Of a stretch of DNA of 64,000 bases, positions 17,523-27,368 are shown in pieces. The position numbers and the translations under genes were made by a program. Source of the DNA: UBA9926 sp018645765. Its GTDB lineage: Bacteria; Pseudomonadota; Gammaproteobacteria; Pseudomonadales; Azotimanducaceae. The first letter of the stretch is position 1. Each line of letters begins with the position of its first letter. The stretch is from contig CASIBO010000011.1 in NCBI GenBank assembly GCA_949372755.1, positions 248,001 to 312,000 of the forward strand, written 5' to 3'. The notes under the pieces are model-generated. The model was not told the origin of the DNA and did not search any database. It saw only the letters and a list, made by a program, of their open reading frames with translations.

Positions 17523-19301
17523 TTGAATACCTTTATCCGAAAAAGTGCGTTGATCAGCCTACTGCTCGGAATGCTAGCCGGTGTTCTGTTATTTTCGTGG
17601 AGCCTTGTCAGTGATTGGGCCCGCGTTTCTGAGCAAGTACGTGCGCAAAACATACAAACCCTTCAAATACTCCTACCCACATTCATCAACCTTGACGCCA
17701 ACCATCAGACCGAGCACTTGAACGCAACCTTAAGCCGCTTGCTGGAACACTCCAGCTTCCAACAAGTCGTGCTGCAGCGTGGCGCAGCGGCCTACTACGT
17801 CGCAGCGCAACCTCAGCAAACCCTTACCAGGCCCGTGCTCGACTTGCTGACGCCAAAATTTATCGAGCTTTCGGTCTCTGAGGCCTCACCGATTGCGGAT
17901 CAGGCCCCAATGCGTTTATCTGCAACCTTGAACGCCCATCAAGCCTTTGACGGATTTGTTAATCGGCATTGGCAATTTGCTCGAATTGGCCTCTTGCGAA
18001 CCCTGATCATTATTTTAATTGTGATCCTAATCTTTGAATTTGTCGCAATCCGGCCATTGCGTGCGCTGGGGCACCGCGTCAAAGGTGGCGACTCAGGGCT
18101 CAGCTTGCTGCCCGAGAGCAACCCAGCGGATGCCGTTGAGATCAAACAACTCTCACGCGCTTTTAATGAACGCGTTGAGCGCATTTTCAGACTGCAATTT
18201 GAAAATCAAAGCCTGGTTGCCGCTCTCAGGGCGTCACCCGATTGCTGCCTAATCGTTGATCTTGAGTCTGGCAATTTACAGTTTTGTAATGCCGCCGCCG
18301 AAGCGCTCTTTGGCCGCACCAACGCGGAGCTCCGCGCTCAACCCATCTGGGAACTTTGGCGTCAAGATCGACACGACTTTGAAAGCGATGCGAAAACAGC
18401 GCAGCAGATGCTAGGACAATTCCTGAAATTCATTCTGGAGGTAGAGCGACCCGATGGATCAAGCGTCCCCATCGAAGTCCACATGACGACCTTCAACCTA
18501 GATGAGCAACAAAGGGGGCTTGTTTTTGCTCGAGACATCAGCGAACGGGGCGCGCTGTTAAGACGTGTTGCCGACAATCAAAAAGCCGATGCCATTCGCA
18601 CCCTCGCGGGCGGTCTTGCGCATGACTTGAATAACCGCATTCAAATTGCCGCGGGCCATCTTGATCTCATCGATCCAGAATCGCTCCCCCAAACCGACAA
18701 GAGGTCTTTACTCACAGCTCGCCAGGCCATCCTAGAAAGCGCAAAACCCATCGATCAACTCCTTAGATACTCAGAGCAGAAAGTCGTAGCGACCGCACCC
18801 TTATCAATCGCTCCGTGTCTATACCGGCATAGACCCGCCTTAGTCCAAGCCGCCGCGCCCTGCCAACTGAGCTTTGATCTTCAGGATGAGACTCTGGCGG
18901 CTGAAACCAACGAAACCAGACTGATTGCAAGCTTGGTGCAACTCCTCAACAATGCAAGCGATGCAACCCCATCAGGGCAAGGTGCGATTTCGTTAACCCT
19001 CATGGGGCGCACCCTTTCAAGCCCCATCGCGGGCGTTCAGCAAACTATCCCAGTCGGCCGCTATGCCAGTCTCGTCATCACGGATCAGGGTCGGGGCATT
19101 GCGCAAGCGGACCTGGCCCAAATCTTCGACCCGTTTTTCTCGACCAAAGCCCTTGAACAAGGCGGCGGTATGGGGCTCAGCGCGGTGATTGGCTTTATTC
19201 AAGCCACGAACACCTACCTCACGGTGCAATCAGAGCCGAGACACGGCAGCACCTTCACCTTACTGCTTCCAGAAGTTGAAACCGACTCGCGGACCAAATG
19301 A
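17523..19301 (+). CDS. Orphan membrane sensor histidine kinase with PAS domain
   Basis: A 592-residue inner-membrane sensor. It has TM1 (about 9-27), a periplasmic region of about 130 residues, TM2 (about 158-176), a short linker, a PAS domain (about 228-345: ASPDCCLIVDLESGNLQF), then the phospho-acceptor helix with His in GGLAHDLNNRIQIAAGH and an ATPase domain with LLNNASDA, DQGRGIA, FDPFFSTK and GGGMGLSAV. The kinase core resembles the class with HD-NN after the His. The start is a TTG at 17523. No response regulator is adjacent, so its target is elsewhere. Confidence 0.9.
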   Translation: MNTFIRKSALISLLLGMLAGVLLFSWSLVSDWARVSEQVRAQNIQTLQILLPTFINLDANHQTEHLNATLSRLLEHSSFQQVVLQRGAAAYYVAAQPQQTLTRPVLDLLTPKFIELSVSEASPIADQAPMRLSATLNAHQAFDGFVNRHWQFARIGLLRTLIIILIVILIFEFVAIRPLRALGHRVKGGDSGLSLLPESNPADAVEIKQLSRAFNERVERIFRLQFENQSLVAALRASPDCCLIVDLESGNLQFCNAAAEALFGRTNAELRAQPIWELWRQDRHDFESDAKTAQQMLGQFLKFILEVERPDGSSVPIEVHMTTFNLDEQQRGLVFARDISERGALLRRVADNQKADAIRTLAGGLAHDLNNRIQIAAGHLDLIDPESLPQTDKRSLLTARQAILESAKPIDQLLRYSEQKVVATAPLSIAPCLYRHRPALVQAAAPCQLSFDLQDETLAAETNETRLIASLVQLLNNASDATPSGQGAISLTLMGRTLSSPIAGVQQTIPVGRYASLVITDQGRGIAQADLAQIFDPFFSTKALEQGGGMGLSAVIGFIQATNTYLTVQSEPRHGSTFTLLLPEVETDSRTK

Positions 19302-19305
19302 AGGG

Positions 19306-20481
19306 CTAAGCGACCGCGCCAGCGGCCTTTAAGGCCTCGAGCGCGTCACTCGAAAGACCAAAATCTACTAATACTTGGTCCGTATCTTGGCCGTGCGCCG
19401 GCGCGTGACCCGCAACCGGCAATGATTCGCCGTTGAATTTCGCGGGCGATCGAACCAGGCGCATGGACCCCATCAGTGGGTGATCCCGCTCAACAAGGGT
19501 TGCATTGCTTTCGAGCTGCGGCTGGTTTAACACCTCCGCGCGCGACAGACAACGCGCGGCGGGCACTTCGTTTTCAATCAGGCGCGCCAAAATAACATCC
19601 GTTGGCAACTGCTTAAAGGCATCTGCCAAGGACTCACGATAGGTATCGATGTTCTGTAACAAACTCTCCATAGAATTGAACCGCGGGTCGGACATCATTG
19701 ACTCTTTACCCAGCGCCTTAAGCACCCCAGCTCGTTGTCGATCCGTGGCCGCAGACATGGTAATCGCGCCATCTTGGGTCTCGGTTAACTCATAAATAAG
19801 ATCAGACAAAAGGGGCTGCCCCGCGATATCCGAATCCAACAAGGTATCGTTCATAAACGAATCCGGATAAATAAAAAACAGCCCCGCATCAATCATTGCC
19901 ACATCAACGTGCTGACCTTCACCTGTATTGGCCCGCACCAGCAAGGCCCCGGTAACCGCCTGCATTGCGGTATACGCCGTAATCTTGTCGCACATCAGGT
20001 TACGAATAAACGTGTGACCCTCTCCACCCTGAGACGCTGTCATCCCCACATGCGCTTGGATAATCGGGTCATAGGCTGGCGCCTTAGCCAGCGGTCCCGT
20101 CGTGCCAAATCCTGAAACCGCCAGGTATACCAAGCGCGGATTGATGCCGCGCAGACTGGCACTGCTTAATCCAAGGGAATCCATCACCCCAGGTCGAAAG
20201 TTATGAATGACCACATCGACTTGCGGGATTAGATCAAGTATCAACTGCTGGCCTGCAGCCTGCTTCAAATCCACCTTAATTGATTGTTTGCCCCGATTGC
20301 AGTTGGCAAACAGCGCACTGATACCACCCTTTGTCGCGCCGATATACCGCATGGGATCTCCCATATCCATCGGCTCGACTTTGATGACCCGAGCACCTTG
20401 GTCCGCCATCATCATGGCGGCAAAACTCGCCGTAATCATGGTTGAAAATTCGAGTACGGTAATGTTTTCAAATGGTTTCAT
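19306..20481 (-). CDS. CaiB/BaiF-family CoA-transferase
   Basis: A class III CoA-transferase of 391 residues that moves CoA between carboxylic acids through aspartyl-anhydride intermediates. The N-terminal Rossmann part has VLEFSTMITASFAAMMMADQ; the likely catalytic Asp is Asp165 in MCDKITAY, equivalent to Asp169 of formyl-CoA transferase; NRGKQSIKVDL and HNFRPGVMDSLGL are typical family blocks. The substrate is unknown; the acyl-CoA dehydrogenase pair nearby fits activation of an organic acid. Convergent with the sensor kinase and divergent from the S33 hydrolase. Confidence 0.92.
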   Translation of the reverse strand: MKPFENITVLEFSTMITASFAAMMMADQGARVIKVEPMDMGDPMRYIGATKGGISALFANCNRGKQSIKVDLKQAAGQQLILDLIPQVDVVIHNFRPGVMDSLGLSSASLRGINPRLVYLAVSGFGTTGPLAKAPAYDPIIQAHVGMTASQGGEGHTFIRNLMCDKITAYTAMQAVTGALLVRANTGEGQHVDVAMIDAGLFFIYPDSFMNDTLLDSDIAGQPLLSDLIYELTETQDGAITMSAATDRQRAGVLKALGKESMMSDPRFNSMESLLQNIDTYRESLADAFKQLPTDVILARLIENEVPAARCLSRAEVLNQPQLESNATLVERDHPLMGSMRLVRSPAKFNGESLPVAGHAPAHGQDTDQVLVDFGLSSDALEALKAAGAVA

Positions 20482-20657
20482 CGGCTTTTTCTCTTCGTTT
20501 TCCTCATGCTAGCGCAAGCCCTGCCTTGAGGCGACCCCCCTAAAACAGGGGACTCGTTGATCGAGAAAAAACGCATAATGAGGGCAATTTGCGCGAAAAG
20601 GGCGCCTCCTTTACGCGTTGATTCGATTGTTCTAGCCATATGTCTTAGACTTGCGCC

Positions 20658-22160
20658 ATGGCGACTCGACACCTCATCATTGCTTTATTCAGTGCCGCCT
20701 TGCTGTTGCCAGGACTCGGATTTGCTGACTCGGCCTTGCTCACACCTTGTCCGGCCAGTACCCACAGTAAAATTTTAGACTATGAAGACAAAGCGCTCTG
20801 CGCCCGCGTCCCTGTGGCCGAGGCAAATCAAAAAAATGCGCGCTCAATCACCCTTAACGTTGTGGTGCTACCTGCGACCACCCGTGCAAAGCAAGCAGAC
20901 CCCATAGTGTTACTGGCAGGCGGACCCGGCCAGTCGGTGGTTTCAGTTGGACCCGCCTGGGCCGGCCGGTTTGAAAACCTGCGCAAGCACCGCGACTTCT
21001 TACTCATCGACCAGCGCGGCACCGGCGACTCAAACTCATTGGCCTGTGCAGAAGCCTTAGCGCCGATTTTCGATGAGCGTGATCTCAACGGCGATGTGGA
21101 TCTCGTTCTGGGCCAACAAATCACAGCCCTGAAGGACTGCTTAACAACCCTCGATGCCGATCCACGGTTTTATACTACGATCGATGCTGCCGCTGATCTA
21201 GAAGCGACTCGTCTGCGCCTTGGCTACCCGGCTATGAATCTCTTCGGCATCTCTTATGGCACGCGGATCGCGCTGGTCTTTAACCGGCTGTATCCAGACG
21301 CCGTTCGCAGCCTGCTGCTCGATGCTGTGGCCCCCGTTGATATGCTGATCCCCGCCCAGGTTGGCTTAGATGCGGATCTTGCCTTCGAGCAAATCACAGC
21401 CGAATGCGACCAGACGCCAACCTGCCAGAAAGCTTTTCCAGACTTACCCGCGCAGCTGCTGCAGGCAGAACAACGTCTGCGTCAAACCCCCAATCAGCTG
21501 GTCACGAACCCGCTCACGGGTGAGCAGCAAAACGCGACCCTAGACCCCCGAGTTATCAATCGGCTCTTACGCAGCGCGCTGTACAGCAGAACGCTGAGAC
21601 AGGTTGTTCCGCTCGCCATTAGTGAGGCCTCGAAGGGGCGCTGGCAAGTCCTTGCTGGCATTGCCGATGTGCTCTCACCCGATGCCAGCGCCAACGACTT
21701 AAGCCTAGGCATGATGGCCTCGGTCCTGTGCAGCGAAGATATGAGCCGGATGACGCCGCAGCCTCAAAATGGCGTCTATTTTGATAATGCGCTGCAGGAA
21801 CTCTTAGCTGGCATCTGCCCGATTTGGCCTCATAACCCGGTTGCTGAAGAGTACTTCCTGCCGGTTGCCAGTCCGGTCCCCGCACTCCTCATGTCCGGAA
21901 CCGAAGACCCAATCACACCACCCGTTTATGCCGAACGGGCGTTGGCATTTTTGCCGAACGGGCATCACCTCACAGTTACCGGCGGCGCCCACGGCGTCTC
22001 CCAACTCGGGTGCCTACCAAAGCTTATTGAGAGTTTCCTCAAGGATCTCAGTTTCAGTACCGATGACGCTGAATGTGTTCAAGCGATTCAAGGCCAGCCA
22101 TTTTTTTCAAACTACGCTGGCCCCTTTGAGACGGAACAGGAGGCCAAGGCCGATGATTGA
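20658..22160 (+). CDS. Exported alpha/beta hydrolase, S33 peptidase-like
   Basis: A 500-residue alpha/beta hydrolase with a signal peptide (hydrophobic about 6-22, cut near FADS). The oxyanion-hole HGGP-type motif is AGGPGQS (88-93), the nucleophile is Ser199 in FGISYGTR, the acid Asp is in MSGTEDPITPP and the His in GAHGVS, within a C-terminal TAP-like domain. Relatives are tripeptidyl or prolyl aminopeptidases; esterase activity is also possible. Its end overlaps the NatA-like gene by 8 bp, so the three genes 20658-24041 look like one operon. Confidence 0.9.
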   Translation: MATRHLIIALFSAALLLPGLGFADSALLTPCPASTHSKILDYEDKALCARVPVAEANQKNARSITLNVVVLPATTRAKQADPIVLLAGGPGQSVVSVGPAWAGRFENLRKHRDFLLIDQRGTGDSNSLACAEALAPIFDERDLNGDVDLVLGQQITALKDCLTTLDADPRFYTTIDAAADLEATRLRLGYPAMNLFGISYGTRIALVFNRLYPDAVRSLLLDAVAPVDMLIPAQVGLDADLAFEQITAECDQTPTCQKAFPDLPAQLLQAEQRLRQTPNQLVTNPLTGEQQNATLDPRVINRLLRSALYSRTLRQVVPLAISEASKGRWQVLAGIADVLSPDASANDLSLGMMASVLCSEDMSRMTPQPQNGVYFDNALQELLAGICPIWPHNPVAEEYFLPVASPVPALLMSGTEDPITPPVYAERALAFLPNGHHLTVTGGAHGVSQLGCLPKLIESFLKDLSFSTDDAECVQAIQGQPFFSNYAGPFETEQEAKADD

Positions 22161-22881
22161 AGTTTCTGGCTTAAAAAAAACCTTTGGGGAGGTTGTCGCA
22201 ATTGAAGATGTCTCCTTCACTGCAGCCGATGCCCGCGTCACGGGTCTGCTGGGTCACAATGGCGCCGGCAAATCAACGTCGCTGCGCGTCTTGTACGGGC
22301 TGATTAAACCGGAAACCGGCTACGCCAAAATCGACGGCATCGATGTCAGTCAGGACCGTATTACAGCCCAATCAAAGCTCGGCGTCCTGCCTGATGGGCA
22401 TGGGCTCTATACCCGGTTAACCACCCGTGAGCACCTGCAATATTTTGGCCGCCTGCACGGCTTGTCAGATGATCAAATCGAGATGCGCAGCGGAGAGCTC
22501 ATACGAATGCTCGACATGCAGGGCATCAAAGACCGCCGAACCGAAGGGTTTTCCCAGGGCGAGCGCATGAAGGTTTGCTTGGCCCGCGCGCTGATTCATA
22601 ACCCCCGCCATGTGGTTTTAGACGAGCCGACCAATGGCTTGGATGTCATGACCACCCGTAAAGTCCGTGAGCTGATCGCAGAACTGAAAACCCTTGGTCT
22701 CTGCGTTCTTTTTTCGAGCCATTTGATGTACGAGGTTGCAAAACTATGTGATGACATTGTGATCATCGCGGCAGGTCGTGTCGTCGCGGTTGGGTCGCCA
22801 GAAGAAATTCGCGCCGCAGCAGGCGTCGACAACCTCGAAGACGCCTTTGTCTTGCTCTCGGAACAGGCCGCAAGCGCATGA
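22153..22881 (+). CDS. natA: ABC transporter ATP-binding protein, NatA type
   Basis: A 242-residue ATPase with Walker A GHNGAGKS (34-41), Q-loop replaced by LGVLPDGHGLY, signature FSQGE and Walker B HVVLDEPTNGLD, followed by the H-loop SSH. The sequence class matches NatA of Na+ extrusion ABC systems. ATG 22153 has AGGAGG nine bases upstream inside the end of the hydrolase gene. Translationally coupled (ATGA) to the permease. Function as a sodium exporter is inferred from the family only. Confidence 0.92.
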   Translation: MIEVSGLKKTFGEVVAIEDVSFTAADARVTGLLGHNGAGKSTSLRVLYGLIKPETGYAKIDGIDVSQDRITAQSKLGVLPDGHGLYTRLTTREHLQYFGRLHGLSDDQIEMRSGELIRMLDMQGIKDRRTEGFSQGERMKVCLARALIHNPRHVVLDEPTNGLDVMTTRKVRELIAELKTLGLCVLFSSHLMYEVAKLCDDIVIIAAGRVVAVGSPEEIRAAAGVDNLEDAFVLLSEQAASA

Positions 22882-24041
22882 ATGTGGTTCGCGCGGTACT
22901 CATCAAAGAACTCAAAGACGGCCTGCGCGATCGCCGCGCACTGCTGTCCGCATTTTTGTTTCCGCTGCTTGCACCAGTGTTCATCTACGGTCTCATGACG
23001 CTCGTGATCAAACAAAACACGGAATCTGAGGACTTGATCCTACCGGTCATTGGCCAAGGCTACGCCCCCGCCCTCATGCGTCAATTCGAGGAGGCAGGCT
23101 TTACCCTCGAAGTCTTCGCCGGGTCGCCCGAGGCAGCCGTCCGCGACAAAACCGTTGAACTCGTTATTCAAGTGCCGGAAGACTACCAAGAAACCATGGC
23201 CAATTTTGAGCTGACTCGGGTTTTGGTGATTCATGACGGCTCACGTAATGACACCCGAACCATTGTGCGCAAAGTACGAAACCTCATTAGCAACTACAAT
23301 AATGAACTCGCAGCCTTGCGCCTCATTGTGCGCGGGGTGTCACCAAAAATCATGCAAGGCGTTCGCGCCAAGAACTCAGATGTCGCAAGTGATGAGCAGC
23401 GTGCGGCCAACCTGCTCAACTTTATTCCGATTTACGTTCTGATGGCGGCATTTGTCTGCGGTCTCGGCCTCGCCATCGATAACACAGCGGGCGAGCGTGA
23501 GCGTCGCAGCTTGGAACCGCTCTTAATCAATCCGGTGACCCGAACCGCGTTGATTTTTGGCAAATGGCTTGCGGCCAGCGCGCTGGCTGGTGCCGGCATG
23601 ATCATCACACTCGGCTTGTGCCTCGCGGCGATGCTGGCGCTACCGATTGACGAGTTGGGTTTAAATTTCACGTTAACCACGGGTCAAGTCTTGATGCTCT
23701 TACTTGCAATCTTACCCGTGCCGATGTTTGCCAGCAGTCTTCAGCTACTGCTTGGCTTATTCGCAAAGTCCTTTAAAGATGCGCAATCTTACGTTGGCAT
23801 CTTGGTTTTTATCCCCGTGGTCCCGACCCTCGTCCTGCAGTTTTTGCCCGTTGCCAGCAGCCTTTGGATGTATTTCGTGCCGATTTTTGGTCAGTCTCTC
23901 ATGATCAAAGAAATTCTAGGAGCCGAAACCATACCGCTGCTCGCCTACCCCGCCGCCTTCATCACGACCTTTGCAACCAGCTTGCTGGTTTGCTGGATTA
24001 CAGGCCGGCTACTGAATCAAGAGCGCGTCATTCAGAGTTAG
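22878..24041 (+). CDS. natB: ABC transporter permease, NatB type
   Basis: A 387-residue membrane protein with the ABC-2/NatB layout: one N-terminal helix (about 22-43), a large extracytoplasmic domain (about 45-170), then about five helices in the C-terminal half including IYVLMAAFVCGLGLAIDNTAGERERRS, whose ERERR turn is a hallmark of this permease group. It starts within the stop of the ATPase gene. Its last 14 bases overlap the convergent small gene. Confidence 0.9.
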   Translation: MNVVRAVLIKELKDGLRDRRALLSAFLFPLLAPVFIYGLMTLVIKQNTESEDLILPVIGQGYAPALMRQFEEAGFTLEVFAGSPEAAVRDKTVELVIQVPEDYQETMANFELTRVLVIHDGSRNDTRTIVRKVRNLISNYNNELAALRLIVRGVSPKIMQGVRAKNSDVASDEQRAANLLNFIPIYVLMAAFVCGLGLAIDNTAGERERRSLEPLLINPVTRTALIFGKWLAASALAGAGMIITLGLCLAAMLALPIDELGLNFTLTTGQVLMLLLAILPVPMFASSLQLLLGLFAKSFKDAQSYVGILVFIPVVPTLVLQFLPVASSLWMYFVPIFGQSLMIKEILGAETIPLLAYPAAFITTFATSLLVCWITGRLLNQERVIQS

Positions 24042-24417
24042 CCTCATCGTGTACTACCGCCTCCTGCCCAACCGCCCCCGAGGCGGTAGCAGGCAGAACC
24101 GAGACAGCGGGTGGGTCAAGACTGTCATTCAACGCGGGTTCAGTGGGAAGGCTTACCGCCTCTGGGGTCAACGCCGCATCGATTGATCCAAGGGGGGCCC
24201 CAACCGACGGCGTAACCGGTGATGAAGGCGTACCCGGTGATAAAATGTCCAACTCAGTGCCAGATACGGCGTCTGGACTGGGCGGATCTTGGGTTTGATC
24301 CGACGTGCGAGCCTCGTGCCCGCCATCGGATGACGCCTCATCGGTTAACGTCAGGTACCCCAGTGCCAGCACCAAGGAAATGATCCCGCCCACAACATAC
24401 TGCCATCGATCACTCAT
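24028..24417 (-). CDS. Small single-pass membrane protein with Pro/Ser/Ala-rich tail
   Basis: A 129-residue protein with one N-terminal membrane helix (YVVGGIISLVLALGYLTL, about 7-24) and a low-complexity tail rich in Pro, Ser, Thr, Ala and acidic residues. I do not recognise the family. ATG 24417 has GGAG eight bases upstream; the longer frame upstream lacks support. It converges on natB with a 14-bp overlap and diverges from the alkylsulfatase operon. The tail looks like an extracytoplasmic spacer or disordered segment. Confidence 0.65.
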   Translation of the reverse strand: MSDRWQYVVGGIISLVLALGYLTLTDEASSDGGHEARTSDQTQDPPSPDAVSGTELDILSPGTPSSPVTPSVGAPLGSIDAALTPEAVSLPTEPALNDSLDPPAVSVLPATASGAVGQEAVVHDEANSE

Positions 24418-24609
24418 AACCTTTTCTCCCTGAAGCCCGTATCGTGCGTTGCCGGCCATCAAACGCCGTGCAATTAATGCCGTTAATAGATTACCCGCAC
24501 GCCAGTTTACACCCCATAGAGCGCACCCCACAGGGTCGACCTGAAGGGCGATACCCGTTATGTTAATCGCCCCGATCCGACACACAACTTTTTCAGCGAG
24601 CGCGATACC

Positions 24610-26562
24610 ATGACCCATTACCAGCCCCTAGCCACCCCCGAGCAGCAGCAAAAACCTGCGAGCAAACATACGCAAGCGCATCAGGCATCGGTCCGAAAGC
24701 AGCTGCCTTTGAGCGAAACAAAGAGTTTCGACAATGCGGGCAAAGGCTTCATCAAAACCCTCGAGCCGATGCAAATCCCCCATCAACATGCCGATCGAAT
24801 GGTTTTCGACCTCACCCAATTTGAATTTTTAAAGGACGAAAGCCCGGAGACCGTCAATCCGTCGCTGTGGCGGCAAGCGCAATTGAATGCGCAACACCAC
24901 GGCCTATTCGAGGTGGTCGATGGGATCTACCAAGTCCGCTCATTTGATATTGCCAATATGACCTTAGTTCGAGGCGAAACCGGCTGGATCATCGTTGACC
25001 CGCTCACCTGCACGGAATCCGCACGCGCGGCGCTCGCGCTTGCCAATGAGCACTTAGGACATCGGGAAGTGGTCGCGGTGATTCACACCCACAGCCATGT
25101 CGATCATTTCGCCGGGATTTTAGGTGTGACCACCCAAGCCGCGGTCAGCGCAGGCGAGGTGCCCATTATTGCGCCCAAGGATTTCGTACAAGAGGCCCTC
25201 AACGAAAACGTCTTGGCCGGCAATGTTATGGGTCGGCGCGCAACCTACATGTATGGCAACCTGTTACAACCATCACCCACGGGCTTTGTTTCAACCGGCT
25301 TGGGGGCAGCCCTTGCCCTCGGCACAACCGGCTTTATAGTGCCCACCGACATCATTGAAACCAATGCGGAAATTCGAGTTGTTGATGGCATTACCATCGA
25401 GTTTCAATTGACCATGGGCTCAGAGGCGCCAGCGGAGATGGTGTTTTATTTTCCGGACTACAAAGCGCTATGCATGTCCGAGATCACGTCCCACCATTTA
25501 CACAACATCTACACCCCCAGGGGCGCTCAGGTTCGAGATGCCCTGGCTTGGTCCAATCAGATCCAAGAATCTATCGACCGCTTTGGCTCTCGTTTAGAGG
25601 TTGAATTCGCAAGCCATCACTGGCCAACCTGGGGCCAATCAGAGGCCGTGCTATACCTTAAGCAACAGCGAGACCTGTATCGATACATTCACGATCAAAC
25701 CCTCAGACTGGCAAACATGGGCTATGGGCCAGACGACATTGCCGAGGTCCTTGAGCTGCCGGCAAGTTTGGACCAAGAGTTTCACTGCCGAGACTATTAC
25801 GGCACGGTCAAGCACAACGCCAAAGCCGTTTATGTAAAGTACCTTGGTTTCTTCGATGGCAACCCAGCTCATTTAAATCAGCATACCCCGAGACAGCGCG
25901 CCCTTCGCACCCTTGAATTTATGGGCGGTAGCGACGCCATTGTCGCCCGCTGCCAAGCATATTTTGAGGCCGGCGATTACCGCTGGGTTGCCGAGGTGCT
26001 CAATCACGTCGTAACAGTCGAGGTCGATCACTTACCCGCCAGAGCAATGCTCGCGGATGCTTATGAGCAAATGGGCTACCAAGCCGAATCCGGTCCCTGG
26101 CGAAACTTTTATCTCTGCGGCGCCCAGGAATTACGTTATGGGTTGCCCCAAGGCAGCCGGTACGGGCCGAGCGCAGGCATGGCCGAGGGCATGCCATTGG
26201 CCAATATTTTTGAAGCGATGGCCGTTAGGCTCAACGGTCCAAAAGCCGCCCGGCACCCAATGCGGATGAATTTAAAGCGCTCCGATGCCGGGCCCGTGCT
26301 CATCGAGATTGAGAATGGCGTTCTACATGCCCAGTTTGATCAAGTTGACGAAACCGCGCCCCTCACAATCGAAAGCACCGATGCCGCCTTCAAGGCGTTG
26401 ATACTGGGCCTGAAAGACCCGATTGAGATGGTCACGCAGAGCGAGATACGCCTCATTGGAGATGCCCAAACGCTCGTAACCTTTCGCAGTCTGTTTGATC
26501 AGTTTGAGCGCCGCTTCCCAATCGTCACCCCAATGCCGGAGATTGAAAGCGATGCGAATTGA
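24610..26562 (+). CDS. Linear alkylsulfatase, metallo-beta-lactamase fold (SdsA1/Pisa1 type)
   Basis: A 650-residue zinc alkyl sulfohydrolase that cleaves sulfate from alkyl sulfate esters such as dodecyl sulfate. The metal motif is THSHVDH (His161, His163, Asp165, His166). Further blocks typical of the family are Glu291 in MSEITSHHLHNIYTPRG, and SHHWPTWG near 335-342. After the catalytic domain come a helical dimerisation domain and a C-terminal SCP2-like lipid-binding domain (about 525-650). No signal peptide is visible, unlike P. aeruginosa SdsA1, so it should be cytoplasmic. Leads a four-gene operon. Confidence 0.94.
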   Translation: MTHYQPLATPEQQQKPASKHTQAHQASVRKQLPLSETKSFDNAGKGFIKTLEPMQIPHQHADRMVFDLTQFEFLKDESPETVNPSLWRQAQLNAQHHGLFEVVDGIYQVRSFDIANMTLVRGETGWIIVDPLTCTESARAALALANEHLGHREVVAVIHTHSHVDHFAGILGVTTQAAVSAGEVPIIAPKDFVQEALNENVLAGNVMGRRATYMYGNLLQPSPTGFVSTGLGAALALGTTGFIVPTDIIETNAEIRVVDGITIEFQLTMGSEAPAEMVFYFPDYKALCMSEITSHHLHNIYTPRGAQVRDALAWSNQIQESIDRFGSRLEVEFASHHWPTWGQSEAVLYLKQQRDLYRYIHDQTLRLANMGYGPDDIAEVLELPASLDQEFHCRDYYGTVKHNAKAVYVKYLGFFDGNPAHLNQHTPRQRALRTLEFMGGSDAIVARCQAYFEAGDYRWVAEVLNHVVTVEVDHLPARAMLADAYEQMGYQAESGPWRNFYLCGAQELRYGLPQGSRYGPSAGMAEGMPLANIFEAMAVRLNGPKAARHPMRMNLKRSDAGPVLIEIENGVLHAQFDQVDETAPLTIESTDAAFKALILGLKDPIEMVTQSEIRLIGDAQTLVTFRSLFDQFERRFPIVTPMPEIESDAN

Positions 26563-27367
26563 TGCCGAGGTTCGATTCTGGCGTCGTTCGAACACGCCAG
26601 CGCGATTTCAGGAGACGCCGCTTTTAACCCAAGATTATCTCCCACAGCATCTGGAGCCGCATCTTATGGAGCACGGCTTCACAGGGTGTATCGCGGTTCT
26701 GGAGAATGAACTTGCTGCGCTGTCATCAATGGAACACGATACCTTGATCGCTTCGCGCCATATTTTAGGCCTCGTGCCAAGGCTACCAGAGCAGGATGGG
26801 TTGGCATCAACTCCGGAGCCAGGCGTCCTAGGCTATCACCTCTCGACTTTTACCGGCTCAAAGCAGCAATTGAAACAGCTCGATCGGTTATGTGACCTTG
26901 GTTTACCGCTCGCGGTCGACCTCGCCCGCACACCCATTGCGCCCCTGCGCGATCTGATCGAGACAAAACCGTCCCTGCAGGTTATTTTAAATCACTACGG
27001 CAGACTCGAAGGGGGGCCTGGCAAATTTGAGACTGCGCTTGATTGTTGGCCAACGACCCTGCAGTGGCTGCAAGATCAGCCGCAAACGGTCATCACATTA
27101 TCCGGACTGATCGATCCCAGCGACGCCGGCCAATTCGATGACTGGGACCTGCCCGAGGCCCACTTTAAGCCAAAGCTCGCCGATTTAATGGCGATTTTTG
27201 GGGAGGATAGAATATTGTTCAGTTCAAACTGGCCTATGGGTCTGATGACCGCGAGCTTCGAAGATACCCTTGATCTGCTGACCGCTTTAATCGAGGCCTT
27301 ATCGCCCACGAGTTTGGCGAAAATCATGGGACTCAATGCCGCCCGTTGCTATCGGATTGAATCCTAG
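26552..27367 (+). CDS. Amidohydrolase-2-like protein lacking metal ligands
   Basis: A 271-residue TIM-barrel protein of the fuconolactonase / amidohydrolase-2 group (COG3618 type), by the MRIDA...FW start, LPQHLEPHLMEHG, ILNHYGRLEGG and the late GEDRILFSSNWPMG strand. The expected metal motif DAHxHFW is DAEVRFW (Glu6 and Arg8), and the usual Asp of GSDWPV is Asn226. His148 is kept. It is probably a pseudoenzyme or uses a metal-free mechanism. ATG 26552 overlaps the alkylsulfatase gene by 11 bp. Confidence 0.75.
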   Translation: MRIDAEVRFWRRSNTPARFQETPLLTQDYLPQHLEPHLMEHGFTGCIAVLENELAALSSMEHDTLIASRHILGLVPRLPEQDGLASTPEPGVLGYHLSTFTGSKQQLKQLDRLCDLGLPLAVDLARTPIAPLRDLIETKPSLQVILNHYGRLEGGPGKFETALDCWPTTLQWLQDQPQTVITLSGLIDPSDAGQFDDWDLPEAHFKPKLADLMAIFGEDRILFSSNWPMGLMTASFEDTLDLLTALIEALSPTSLAKIMGLNAARCYRIES

Positions 27368-27368
27368 C

